37,930 nucleotides of DNA from Bacteroidales bacterium (GCA_017445015.1 JAFSVL010000041.1:1-37930), one strand, 5' to 3'; positions 23,415-31,292 are shown, counted from the first letter of the stretch. Numbers and translations are program-made. Notes: a model not told the origin generated them from the letters alone.

Positions 23415-24509
23415 CTAGTACAACAGCGCGGAGAGCGTGCGGCGCAGGGCCGCGGGGCCGGCTATGCTTTGCTTGAGAATTTCGCCGTCGGCAAGCAGGA
23501 AAGTCTCCGGAAGGTTCTGCACATTGTAGAGGGTGAGCGCATGGGTAACGGCACCCCGCCCGTCATTCACGTTGACCCACGGCAGTTTCTGGGCGTTGAC
23601 GACGGAGCCCCAGCGCACCTTGTCCGCATCGATGCAGACGGAATAGATTTCCAGGCCGCGGCCGTGATATTCCTGATACAACGGCAGCAGGGTATCCAGA
23701 TTGAACATGCGCTGCGCCGGATTTTCGCTGGTCCAGAAATGCAGCAGGACCGCCTTTGCCCCCAGGGTGGAAAGACGGCGTTTCTCCCCGCGGATATCAG
23801 GCATTTCCAGGTCCGGATAGTCCACCCTGGGGGCCGCGCCCATCTGCAACTGCATATTCAGCAACTGCATGCGACGCTCCGCTTCCTTCTGCAGGGCCTT
23901 CACATAACGGGAATCCGGATAGACCGCCGTCAGCGAATCCGCCGCAGCCCTGAAAAGGACGGCATCGGCGGGACGGTTGAAAACCGCGGTTCCCTCACTG
24001 ATACGTTCATAGAGGACAGGAATGACGACCAGGGATTTGGAGTTGGAAACGACACGGCGGACGCACTCCCGATAATGTGCGACATAGAGCGCACCGAGTT
24101 CACGGCTGTCCTGCGCGGCGGAAAAGGCCGCAATAAAATCGGAATAGGCCTTTTCGGAGACACGGAGGGTATCGCACTGCGGCGACCCGGAAACCCTGTA
24201 GCGGCCGAGCGTATCGGCTTCCAGATGCACGCGGTCCCCCGATTCAAGGAGAAGGGAGGCGATGCGCTTCTCGCCATAAAAAAGATAGAAGAATTCCGGC
24301 TGCCCCTTGGATACCTTCGGTTTGAAAACCACCCGGCCGCGACGGTCTGTCGTGAGCGTATCCAGGATACGGTACACGTTCATGTCAAGTTGCCGCAGGG
24401 TGAGTTGCGAAGCGGCCGGCGCATCCAGCGTTACCTCCACCCGCACGCCTTTCCCGCAGGAAACGAGGCAGAGCAACAGGGGGAGGAGGAAGCGGCTACA
24501 GTTTTTCAT
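23415..24509 (-). CDS. TlpA/AhpC-like lipoprotein lacking the CxxC pair
   Basis: A 364-residue lipoprotein. The signal sequence ends in LVSC with the lipidated Cys18. Residues ~20-110 form a beta-rich DUF4369-like domain, the middle is helical, and the C-terminal ~140 residues are thioredoxin-like: MPDIRGEKRRLSTLGAKAVL, then LHFWTSENPAQRMF, and NLPETFLLADGEIL with the cis-proline. In redox-active TlpA proteins the WxxxxC-x-x-C motif follows LxFW; here the site reads WTSENPAQR, with no cysteine. Redox activity by that route is therefore not expected, and a binding or structural role is more likely. Its start overlaps the HIT gene by 14 bases. Confidence 0.82.
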   Translation of the reverse strand: MKNCSRFLLPLLLCLVSCGKGVRVEVTLDAPAASQLTLRQLDMNVYRILDTLTTDRRGRVVFKPKVSKGQPEFFYLFYGEKRIASLLLESGDRVHLEADTLGRYRVSGSPQCDTLRVSEKAYSDFIAAFSAAQDSRELGALYVAHYRECVRRVVSNSKSLVVIPVLYERISEGTAVFNRPADAVLFRAAADSLTAVYPDSRYVKALQKEAERRMQLLNMQLQMGAAPRVDYPDLEMPDIRGEKRRLSTLGAKAVLLHFWTSENPAQRMFNLDTLLPLYQEYHGRGLEIYSVCIDADKVRWGSVVNAQKLPWVNVNDGRGAVTHALTLYNVQNLPETFLLADGEILKQSIAGPAALRRTLSALLY

Positions 24510-24900
24510 ATTCAGAGAGGATCGCGTCTGCCGTCTCCTTCATCTGTTCGGGCGTGAATTCCGGACGTTTTTTGCGGAAATCCATATCCCCTTCCGTCTG
24601 GAGGGGTACCAGATGGATGTGCGTATGGGGCACTTCCATGCCCAGGACGGCCACCCCCACCCTTTGGCAGGGCACGGCGGCCTTGAGGGCCATGGCCACC
24701 TTGCGGGCAAAGGCCCAGAGGCGCTCATAGACGCCTTCGTCCAGATGGAACAGGTAATCGTCCTCCACCTTGCGGGGAATCACGAGGGTATGCCCCTTCG
24801 CCAGGGGGCTGATATCGAGAAAGGCGTAAAACTCTTCGTTTTCCGCCACCTTGTACGAGGGAATCTCTCCCGCAGCAATCTTGGTAAAAATCGTAGCCAT
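24496..24900 (-). CDS. HIT family nucleotide-binding hydrolase
   Basis: A 134-residue cytoplasmic histidine-triad protein of the Hint branch. The catalytic motif is HTHIHLVP (the HxHxH triad). The N-terminal IFTKIAAGEIPSYKVAENEE and FLDISPLAKGHTLVIPRK blocks are typical of HinT-type AMP-lysine or AMP-amide hydrolases. Length is normal for the family. The exact substrate cannot be told. Its start shares one base with the greA stop, and its stop overlaps the lipoprotein start, so it is the middle gene of the greA operon. Confidence 0.93.
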   Translation of the reverse strand: MATIFTKIAAGEIPSYKVAENEEFYAFLDISPLAKGHTLVIPRKVEDDYLFHLDEGVYERLWAFARKVAMALKAAVPCQRVGVAVLGMEVPHTHIHLVPLQTEGDMDFRKKRPEFTPEQMKETADAILSEYEKL

Positions 24901-25370
24901 CAGAGGGAAATGTCAAGAATCTTGAATTTCAGGATGCCCGAAGGGACGCGGGCCTCCACGGTCTCCCCTTTCGCGTGCCCGATCAGGGCCTTGGCGATGG
25001 GCGTGGTAGCGGCGAGCCGGCCCTGGGAGAAATCCGCCTCCTTCTCCCCCACGATGGTGAATTCCATCACCTGACGGGCCGAGAGGTTCTCCACCTTGAC
25101 CTTGTTGAGCATCTGCACCTTGTCGGTGCCGATGGCGGAACCGTTCACCACCTTGGCGTTGATCAGCGTATCCTGGAGGCGGGCTATCTTGAGTTCCAGC
25201 AGGCCCTGCGCCTCCCGTGCGGATTCATATTCCGCGTTCTCGGAGAGATCGCCTTTCTCGCGTGCCTCCGCAATGGCGGCGGCGATGACAGGACGCTGTG
25301 CAATGGCCTCCGCAAGTTCTTTCTTCAAATTCTCGAGCCCTTCCTGGCTCAGATAATGTACTTGAGACAT
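24900..25370 (-). CDS. greA: Transcription elongation factor GreA
   Basis: Rescues backtracked RNA polymerase by stimulating transcript cleavage through the secondary channel. The 156-residue protein has the GreA layout: an N-terminal coiled coil starting YLSQEGLENLKKELAE, with the tip acidic residues in GDLSENAEYESAREAQ, and a C-terminal FKBP-like domain with GRLAATTPIAKALIGHAKGE. Length is normal. It is the first gene of the greA-HIT-lipoprotein operon. Its upstream region has a -7 box match and, between that box and the start codon, a terminator-like hairpin. Confidence 0.96.
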   Translation of the reverse strand: MSQVHYLSQEGLENLKKELAEAIAQRPVIAAAIAEAREKGDLSENAEYESAREAQGLLELKIARLQDTLINAKVVNGSAIGTDKVQMLNKVKVENLSARQVMEFTIVGEKEADFSQGRLAATTPIAKALIGHAKGETVEARVPSGILKFKILDISL

Positions 25371-25393
25371 TTCGTGTTACTAATAAAGTCAAT

Positions 25394-25423
25394 GAAAAAG
25401 GAGTTCCGCCTTGACGGCAGAAC
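25394..25423 (-). terminator. Intrinsic-terminator-like hairpin upstream of greA
   Basis: On the minus strand GTTCTGCC-GTCAA-GGCGGAAC (25423-25403) forms an eight-base-pair stem with one G-U pair and a five-base loop. It is followed by TCC and a run of five T (to 25395). It may end the upstream phosphatase operon, whose last stop is at 25462, or act as an attenuator in the greA leader. Confidence 0.65.
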
Positions 25424-25433
25424 CCTTCCACTG

Positions 25434-25441
25434 CAAAGGTA
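25434..25441 (-). promoter_or_regulatory. Candidate -7 box upstream of greA
   Basis: On the minus strand this reads TACCTTTG, a full TAnnTTTG match, about 63 bp upstream of the greA ATG. No TTTG is found at the expected -33 position. If used, the transcript would pass through the terminator-like hairpin at 25423-25394. Confidence 0.5.
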
Positions 25442-25461
25442 GTAAACGGATTTGAAAATTC

Positions 25462-26331
25462 CTAATCCGCCCTCCGGGAAATCCGCCGGAATTCCGCCTT
25501 GGCGCGGGCCACCTGCCGGCGGTATTCATCGCAGCACTGCAGACGGGCATAGCCGATGGCGGCTATCCGGGCGCTGACATCCACGTCGCTCTGCCAGTGC
25601 GCCCCGGCGATCACGCGGCTCTCGCCGTAAATGCCGGCCCGGGTAAAAAGGGCGCCGGCCGCATCAGGATTGATTTCCGTGAGGATAAAGGCGGCGCTCC
25701 AGCCCCGGATGGTATGCCCGGAGGGGTAGGAACCCTCACCGGTCAGTTCGGCACGTTCGCGCTCATCCAGCAGGCTTTCCCCGAGACGCTCGAAGGGGCG
25801 TTTGCGGGCAAAGTACGCCTTGGGGCGGACACGGATCTGCTGGATGGTCCCGACCCCGCGCTCCAACAGGGTATAGATTTCCGGTGTTTCCTCGCGCGTA
25901 ATCGCATGGCCGAAGGGAACGCTGAAAATCCGGATCATCGCATCCATCTGCCAGTCCGCATCCTGCACGGCCACGGCGGCCCGCTCCGGATTCTGACGCT
26001 GCTGCTTTCCCCAGTAGAAGCGCTGGATATCAAGCGCAAAAGCAGAATCCAGCGTATCGGGAGGCGCGGGCAGGCACATTGACAGGTCCGGAAGTTCATC
26101 CATGGAAAGGTAGGTCTGTATCTGCGCCCGGACAGGCTGCAGCGCAGCCAGGAACAGCACAAAAACCAGGATGAACGCCTTGAACCTGGGGTTCAGGATG
26201 GCATTGTCGATTATCAACTGCCGCCCGTCGATTTTGCGGGAGGGCTTTTCGGATTTCAGATCGGCAGCGGGCGCCGGCTTTGCCTTTTTGCCGGGCAGGG
26301 CCCTCTGGCCTTCTTCAAAAAGTTTCTGCAT
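25462..26331 (-). CDS. Class A non-specific acid phosphatase (PhoN-like, PAP2 superfamily)
   Basis: A 289-residue probable periplasmic phosphatase with broad phosphomonoester specificity. The superfamily motifs are all present: Lys171-x6-Arg178-Pro179, GSYPSGHT (200-207), and Ser238-Arg239-x5-His245-x3-Asp249. GSYPSGHT is the class A signature. A secretion signal (RFKAFILVFVLFLAALQPVRAQ) ends near residue 70, so about 48 charged residues precede it, which is unusual. The true start could be a downstream in-frame TTG near 26218. I keep the ATG at 26331 because it lies only seven bases after the tcdA stop. It is the last gene of the CoA-transferase, tcdA, phosphatase run. Confidence 0.86.
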   Translation of the reverse strand: MQKLFEEGQRALPGKKAKPAPAADLKSEKPSRKIDGRQLIIDNAILNPRFKAFILVFVLFLAALQPVRAQIQTYLSMDELPDLSMCLPAPPDTLDSAFALDIQRFYWGKQQRQNPERAAVAVQDADWQMDAMIRIFSVPFGHAITREETPEIYTLLERGVGTIQQIRVRPKAYFARKRPFERLGESLLDERERAELTGEGSYPSGHTIRGWSAAFILTEINPDAAGALFTRAGIYGESRVIAGAHWQSDVDVSARIAAIGYARLQCCDEYRRQVARAKAEFRRISRRAD

Positions 26332-26338
26332 GGATTTT

Positions 26339-27049
26339 CTAAGGTATTATAAGGATATTCAGGACGGCCTGCGAACAGACGCAGCCGAATACGGTCGGGA
26401 GATAGGAAACGGTCCCCACATTGGATTTCTTGTTGCGTCCTTCTTCCATCACGACCGCGCTTTCTGCGGGCACTTCCTCGGAATAGACCGCCTGGAAGCC
26501 CTCCCGGATGCCCAGTTTGTGAAGGCGTTTGCGGAGCATGTGCGCCAGCGGGCACTGGCGGGTTTTGGAAATATCGGCAATCCGCACCGCCGTCGCATCC
26601 CGCTTGGCTCCGCTGCCCATCGAACTGACCAGCGGAATACCGGCTTTGAGGCAATGCTGGATCAGCGCAATCTTGGGGCTGAGGGTATCGATGGCATCCA
26701 CCACCACGTCCGGGCGCGGTTCCAGCAGCGCGGAGACATTCCCTTCGCAGAGGAATTCCCGCACAAGATGCAGCTGAATCCCGGGATGGATATCGCAAAG
26801 GCGCTCCGACACCACCTCCGTCTTCGGTTTCCCCACGGTCGATACAAGCGCGCATAATTGGCGGTTGCGGTTGGTATCGCTTACCGTATCGCTGTCGATG
26901 AGCGTCAGCCTGCCCACGCCCGCACGCGCGAGCATTTCGGCGGCGGCACCGCCTACACCCCCCAGCCCCACGACGGCGACATGGGCCTGACGAAGCCGCT
27001 CCGCCGCCGTTTCGCCCAGGAGAAGCACTGTCCGCTCGTCCCAGGCCAT
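26339..27049 (-). CDS. tcdA: tRNA threonylcarbamoyladenosine dehydratase TcdA
   Basis: E1-like enzyme that cyclises t6A37 in tRNA to ct6A using ATP. The 236-residue protein has the ThiF/HesA fold. The nucleotide loop is VVGLGGVGGAAAEMLARAG, followed by LIDSDTVSDTNRNRQ (adenylation Asp and Arg residues) and DAIDTLSPKIALI. The later block RQCPLAHMLRKRLHKLGI with SNVGTVSYLPTVFGC is typical of TcdA (CsdL) rather than MoeB or ThiF. Length is slightly below the E. coli protein (268). Its start shares one base with the CoA-transferase stop. TsaB, acting earlier in the same tRNA modification, is also in this window but in another operon. Confidence 0.92.
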   Translation of the reverse strand: MAWDERTVLLLGETAAERLRQAHVAVVGLGGVGGAAAEMLARAGVGRLTLIDSDTVSDTNRNRQLCALVSTVGKPKTEVVSERLCDIHPGIQLHLVREFLCEGNVSALLEPRPDVVVDAIDTLSPKIALIQHCLKAGIPLVSSMGSGAKRDATAVRIADISKTRQCPLAHMLRKRLHKLGIREGFQAVYSEEVPAESAVVMEEGRNKKSNVGTVSYLPTVFGCVCSQAVLNILIIP

Positions 27050-28350
27050 CAGAGACTGAAATGATGATAATGCGGGCCAAAGCGCTCAAAGGCGGCCCGG
27101 TCCAGGGCTTCCCGGTCGTCGGGATGGGCGATACCGATCAGCAGTTTCGCCCGTTCCTGCAGCGAACGGCCGTAAAGGTCCACCGCACCGTATTCCGTCA
27201 CCACCCAGTGGGCATCGGCACGCGGCGTCACCACCCCTGCGCCGGGATTGATGCAGGGGACGATTTTTCCTTTGCCCTTTGCCGTCCTCGAAGCAAAGGC
27301 GATGATGGATTTTCCGCCTTCGGACATCGTTGCGCCGCGCACAAAATCCAACTGACCGCCGGTGCCGCTGAAAATACGCTGGCCGATGGAATCGGCGACC
27401 ACCTGTCCCGTCAAGTCCACTTCCACTGCGGAATTGATGGATTTCATATGCGGATTTTGCGCAATCACCCAGGGATCGTTCGTGTATTTGATATCCTTCA
27501 TCAGCACGGCGGGATTGTCGTCGATGAACGAATACACCTCCTGCGAGCCCAGCAGGAAGGAGGCTACGACCTTTCCCGTATCGATTTTCTTACAGGCTCC
27601 GTTGATGACGCCCGCCTTGATGAGCCTGAGCAGCCCGTCCGCAAACATCTCCGTATGCAGACCGAGGTTTTTGTGAGAACCCAACTGACCCGCAAGTGCG
27701 TTGGGAAGCGCACCGATCCCCATCTGGATACAATCTCCGTCATCCACGAGCGCCGCGCAGTTCTTTCCGATAAGCACCTCGGTGGGCGTAGGTTCGGCGA
27801 ATCCGGCGGTCACCAGCGGCGTGTCGTCCTCCACCAGATAATCGAACTGGTCCAGACTGACGAGGTCCCCGTGCGAGAAGGGCACATGGGGGTTCATCAC
27901 GCCGATAACCACATCCGCCGTCTCGATAGCGGCGACCGAACAGTCCACGGAGGTCCCGAGGCTCACCCTGCCCTCCTTGTCCGGCCGCGAGATATTGACC
28001 AGCGCCGCGCCCAGTTTAATGCAGCCGCTGCGGTAAAGCGCCTGGCTTTCGCGCAGATGGACCGGCAGGTAGTCCGCATAGCCGGCATTGACATTCGCCC
28101 GCACATTGGGGCCGACGAAGAATCCCTGGTCAAAGAAAATGCCTTCATAGCGCGGCTCGCTGTAGGGAGCCGGGCCTTCGGTATGGAAATGATGGAAGCA
28201 GAGTCCGCGCACATCCCCCGCATCGGCCCTGCGGCACAGGGCGGCAATCAGGCAGTGGGGCACGCTGGCTACGCTGCTCAGGTGCACATGGCTGCCGGAA
28301 GGGATATGACTCACTGCTTCATCCGCGGTAACAAATTTAATGGGCTTCAT
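27049..28350 (-). CDS. Acetyl-CoA hydrolase/CoA-transferase family protein
   Basis: A 433-residue class I CoA-transferase (Cat1/4-hydroxybutyrate CoA-transferase type), moving CoA between acyl-CoA and a carboxylate such as acetate. The catalytic glutamate that forms the glutamyl-CoA thioester is probably Glu234 in GLHTEMFADGL. Nearby GIGALPNALAGQLGSHKNLG and the C-terminal GTGGQLDFVRGA and AVDLYGRSLQERA are family blocks. Length is normal. Acetate, succinate, butyrate and 4-hydroxybutyrate are all possible partners. It is preceded by a strong divergent promoter shared in space with mazG and begins a leftward operon with tcdA. Confidence 0.9.
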   Translation of the reverse strand: MKPIKFVTADEAVSHIPSGSHVHLSSVASVPHCLIAALCRRADAGDVRGLCFHHFHTEGPAPYSEPRYEGIFFDQGFFVGPNVRANVNAGYADYLPVHLRESQALYRSGCIKLGAALVNISRPDKEGRVSLGTSVDCSVAAIETADVVIGVMNPHVPFSHGDLVSLDQFDYLVEDDTPLVTAGFAEPTPTEVLIGKNCAALVDDGDCIQMGIGALPNALAGQLGSHKNLGLHTEMFADGLLRLIKAGVINGACKKIDTGKVVASFLLGSQEVYSFIDDNPAVLMKDIKYTNDPWVIAQNPHMKSINSAVEVDLTGQVVADSIGQRIFSGTGGQLDFVRGATMSEGGKSIIAFASRTAKGKGKIVPCINPGAGVVTPRADAHWVVTEYGAVDLYGRSLQERAKLLIGIAHPDDREALDRAAFERFGPHYHHFSL

Positions 28351-28361
28351 ATTTTTTCTAC

Positions 28362-28369
28362 TAACTTTG
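28362..28369 (+). promoter_or_regulatory. -7 box for mazG
   Basis: TAACTTTG is a full match to TAnnTTTG, 21 bp upstream of the mazG ATG. No exact TTTG lies at the -33 position; the region reads TTTAATG. It directly abuts the opposing -7 box at 28370-28377, forming a nearly palindromic 16-mer. Confidence 0.65.
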
Positions 28370-28401
28370 CAAAATTAAAAAAATATCCGGATGCATACAA
28401 A
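28370..28401 (-). promoter_or_regulatory. Promoter for the CoA-transferase operon
   Basis: On the minus strand TTTG (28401-28398), a 20-base spacer, then TAATTTTG (28377-28370): both boxes match. The -33 box lies inside codons 3-4 of the divergent mazG, so the two promoters cannot be occupied independently. Confidence 0.8.
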
Positions 28402-29182
28402 AAAAGTAAAGATGGAGGCCTTCGGGCGACTGTTGGACATTATGGATGCGCTGCGCGAAAAGTGCCCGTGGAATGCAGAGCAGACGATGGAAAGCATCCG
28501 GCCGCTGACCGAAGAGGAAGTCTATGAGTTGAGCGACGCTATCCTGAAAAATGAGCCGGAAGCCGTCTGCAAGGAAATCGGAGACCTGCTGTACCACCTT
28601 GTCTTTTACGCGCGCATCGCGCAGGAGAAGGGACTCTTCGATATCGCGGACAGCCTGGAGAAAGTCTGCGGTAAAATGATATTCCGCCATCCGCACGTCT
28701 TCGGGAACAGTAACGGAAGGACACCGAGCGCCAAGGAAATCGCCGACACCTGGGAACTGGTCAAGGCCAAGGAAAAAGGCGGGAACAAGACCGTCATGGC
28801 CGGGATTCCCGATGCGATGCCTGCCGTTCTCAAGGCCCTGTCGATGCAGGAAAAGGCGCGCGGCTGCGGATTCGACTGGGAAAAGCCGGAAGATGTCTGG
28901 GACAAGGTGCGCGAAGAACTGGAGGAGGCGCGCGAAGCCTGCGGCGGGAAAGACGCGGCGCACAGGGAAGAAGAATTCGGGGACCTGCTCTTCGCGGTCA
29001 TCAATGCCTCCCGCCTCTACGGAACGGACCCCGAGGCGGCCCTGAACAAGGCCTGCGCCAAATTCCGGAGACGTTTCGGCTACCTTGAAGAAAATACGCT
29101 GAAAAGGGGTATCGACCTGGGAAGTCTCACCCTGGCCCAGATGGACGCCATCTGGGATGAAGCCAAGGCGAAAGGGCTATAG
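28391..29182 (+). CDS. mazG: Nucleoside triphosphate pyrophosphohydrolase MazG
   Basis: Hydrolyses (d)NTPs to monophosphates and pyrophosphate, a house-cleaning role. The 263-residue protein has the tandem MazG layout. The first domain holds LREKCPWNAEQTMESIRPL and EEEVYELSDAIL with the metal-binding Glu residues, then EIGDLLYHLVFYARIA. The second domain has REELEEAREACGGK and EEEFGDLLFAVINASRL. Length matches E. coli MazG (263). The ATG at 28391 agrees with family N-termini (M-H-x-K...). It is transcribed alone and converges on the cytidylate-kinase-like gene, overlapping it by six bases at the 3' ends. Confidence 0.94.
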   Translation: MHTKKVKMEAFGRLLDIMDALREKCPWNAEQTMESIRPLTEEEVYELSDAILKNEPEAVCKEIGDLLYHLVFYARIAQEKGLFDIADSLEKVCGKMIFRHPHVFGNSNGRTPSAKEIADTWELVKAKEKGGNKTVMAGIPDAMPAVLKALSMQEKARGCGFDWEKPEDVWDKVREELEEAREACGGKDAAHREEEFGDLLFAVINASRLYGTDPEAALNKACAKFRRRFGYLEENTLKRGIDLGSLTLAQMDAIWDEAKAKGL

Positions 29183-29788
29183 CAGCCCCCGCATCCGGGC
29201 ATAGGTGACGACCAGGTCCGCCGCGGCATCGATTCCCAGGCGGGAAGTATTGAGGCACAAATCGTACTGGGCCGCATCACCCCACCGGCCGAAAGTATAG
29301 AATTCGTACCAGTCGCGGCGCATCTTGTCGTTCTTGCGGATGAAAGCCTCCGCCTCCTTTTCGCCAATCTGTTCCCGCCCGGCAATGGCCGCAATCCGGT
29401 CGGGGAGGTCCGCGGTCAGGAAAAGGCTGACAAGGTCGTCGCGGTCGCGCAGGACATAATCCGCCGCCCGCCCCACGAAGATGCAGGAGCCCCCGTCAGC
29501 CAGACGCCGTATCGCTTCGCTTTGCAGCTTGAACAACTCTCCTTCGCTGATGGCGTTGCTGTTAAAATGGCCGTAACGGTTGGACCCGAAAAGGCTCCCG
29601 ATCATCGAGAAATGACGCTTTTCGTCGCTTTTACGGAAGAGCGAGGCACTGAAACCGCTCTCGCGGGCCGCCTCGGTCACCAGTTCATGGTCATACACGG
29701 GAATGGACAGCAGCTCGGACAAACGGGCAGCCACCCGCCGGCCCCCAGCCCCGGTCTGTCGTCCGATACATATAATCAGTCTGTTCAT
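29177..29788 (-). CDS. Cytidylate-kinase-like P-loop protein
   Basis: A 203-residue protein of the cytidylate kinase-like family common in Bacteroidota. The N-terminus MNRLIICIGRQTGAGGRRV has an atypical P-loop, GRQTGAGG at 9-16. VYDHELVTEAARESGF resembles the CMP kinase substrate region, and RADLPDRIAAIAG-like helices with KNDKMRRDWYEFYTFGRWG form the lid. Its substrate is not known; canonical Cmk is a different protein. The ATG at 29788 begins the P-loop strand, and the 12 extra codons upstream reach into the palindrome, so the longer start was rejected. It lies downstream of the MATE gene, separated by element copy 2. Confidence 0.84.
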   Translation of the reverse strand: MNRLIICIGRQTGAGGRRVAARLSELLSIPVYDHELVTEAARESGFSASLFRKSDEKRHFSMIGSLFGSNRYGHFNSNAISEGELFKLQSEAIRRLADGGSCIFVGRAADYVLRDRDDLVSLFLTADLPDRIAAIAGREQIGEKEAEAFIRKNDKMRRDWYEFYTFGRWGDAAQYDLCLNTSRLGIDAAADLVVTYARMRGLL

Positions 29789-29803
29789 ATCATTCACTGT
29801 TTG

Positions 29804-29889
29804 TATAAAAATTACCTGGCTCATAAGGGCACATTTACCCGGATAGGGTTGCGGAGCAACAAGTGCCCGTGAGGCAGGTGATTTTTATA
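29804..29889. repeat. Palindromic structured element, copy 2 (three-way-junction core)
   Basis: Outer arms of 20 bases (29804-29823 with 29870-29889; one mismatch and one wobble-type pair) enclose a 42-nt core at 29827-29868. The core has a closing stem GGGCAC/GTGCCC (29827-29832 with 29863-29868), a hairpin ACCC-GGATA-GGGT (29837-29849) and a hairpin TTGC-GGA-GCAA (29849-29859). It matches the core at 5370-5411 with two compensated base pairs in the closing stem and one loop change. It begins two bases after the MATE stop on the minus strand, so its core is antisense to transcription here, whereas copy 1 is sense. T-rich arm ends on both strands mean a bidirectional terminator is also possible. 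Confidence 0.8.
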
Positions 29890-29891
29890 TT

Positions 29892-31292
29892 TTATTCCAT
29901 AATATTGCTGCCCAGGGTTACGGGGTCTTCACCGTCCTTGAGCCCGGACAATTTCCGGAAGAGGGCGGCGACAAAAAACGCAGACACCACCACGGACAGC
30001 GTATCCGATACCGGGAATCCCCACCACACGCCGTCCACTTCCAGCCAGAAGGGCAGCGCATAGACCAGCGGAAGAAGGAAAATCAACTGCCGGCTCAGCG
30101 AGAGGAATACCGATTTCTTCACCATACCGAGGCACTGGAAAAGGTTCGAGGTTACGATGCCGAAACCCACCAGGCCGAATCCGCAGTTCATGATACGCAT
30201 GGCGCGGGCGGCCAGAGAGATGAGTTGCGGGTCATTCGTAAACAGGCCCACGGCCTGGCGCGGGAAGAACATCGACAGCAGGAAGCACAGCAGGGTAACC
30301 AGCACGGCCCACCCCGCCGTCAGGAGGAAAACCTCCCGCACCCGGCTATAGAGGCGCGCTCCGAAATTATAGCCTGCGATGGGCTGCAGGCCCTGGTTGA
30401 GTCCCATGCAAATCATGATGAAGAGCATGGTAAAGCGGTTCACGATGCCGAAGGCCCCGATGGGAAGGTCCCCGCCATAGCGTCCGAGCTGCTGGTTGAT
30501 GAACAGGGACACCAGGCAGGCGGCGACATTCATCAGGAAAGGACCGATGCCGACGGCCATCGACTGCCTTGCGATGCGGCCGTCCAACTGGAACAGCGGC
30601 TTCGGGAAGTGCAGGAAGCGATTTTGGTCCGCGAGGAAACGGAGCGTATAGACGAGCGCCAGGATCTGGCAGAGAACGGTCGCGACAGCCGCTCCCCGGA
30701 TGCCCATCCCCAGACCGAAGATGAACAGGGGGTCCAGGACGGCATTGGAAATCACCGTAAAGAGCGTAAGCCCCATCGCCGTCCGGGGATGCCCCGATAC
30801 GCGGATGATGCCGTTGAACCCGTGAAGCAGGTGCGTAAAGACGTTTCCGATGAGGATAATCAGCATATAATCCCGCGCAAAGGGCAGGGTTACGTCGCTT
30901 GCACCGAAAAAACGAAGGACCGGATCCAGGAAGGCAATGGACAAGGCGGTAAAGACTGCGCCGATAATGATGTTGAGGCTCAGCGTATTGGCGAGCACCT
31001 TGCGGGCCGTATCATAATTCTTCTGGCCGAGCAGGACGGAAATCAGCGTCATGGCCCCCACGCCGACCAGCGTGCCGAGGGCGACGGAGAGGTTCATCAG
31101 CGGGAACGTGACGGCCAGGCCGCTGATGGCGGAGGCCCCTACACCCGGAATGTGCCCGATGTAGATGCTGTCCACCATATTGTAGAGCGACGCCGCCGTC
31201 TGGGCGATGATGCCCGGTACGGCATAGTCGCGCAGCAGGCGGCTGACCTTCTGTGTCCCGAGTTCAAGCGGGGCGGCGGAAGCGGAAGGCAT
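29892..31292 (-). CDS. MATE family efflux transporter
   Basis: A 466-residue inner-membrane multidrug/toxin extrusion protein with about twelve hydrophobic helices in two homologous halves. The N-terminal block LGTQKVSRLLRDYAVPGIIAQ and YNMVDSIYIGHIPGVGASAI (helix 1-2 signature of MATE proteins) is clear; the second half has the related GLNQGLQPIAGYNFGAR. It would couple export of cations or drugs to Na+ or H+. Its start overlaps the FKBP-like lipoprotein stop (TAATG), placing it third in the DHH, FKBP, MATE run. Confidence 0.92.
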   Translation of the reverse strand: MPSASAAPLELGTQKVSRLLRDYAVPGIIAQTAASLYNMVDSIYIGHIPGVGASAISGLAVTFPLMNLSVALGTLVGVGAMTLISVLLGQKNYDTARKVLANTLSLNIIIGAVFTALSIAFLDPVLRFFGASDVTLPFARDYMLIILIGNVFTHLLHGFNGIIRVSGHPRTAMGLTLFTVISNAVLDPLFIFGLGMGIRGAAVATVLCQILALVYTLRFLADQNRFLHFPKPLFQLDGRIARQSMAVGIGPFLMNVAACLVSLFINQQLGRYGGDLPIGAFGIVNRFTMLFIMICMGLNQGLQPIAGYNFGARLYSRVREVFLLTAGWAVLVTLLCFLLSMFFPRQAVGLFTNDPQLISLAARAMRIMNCGFGLVGFGIVTSNLFQCLGMVKKSVFLSLSRQLIFLLPLVYALPFWLEVDGVWWGFPVSDTLSVVVSAFFVAALFRKLSGLKDGEDPVTLGSNIME

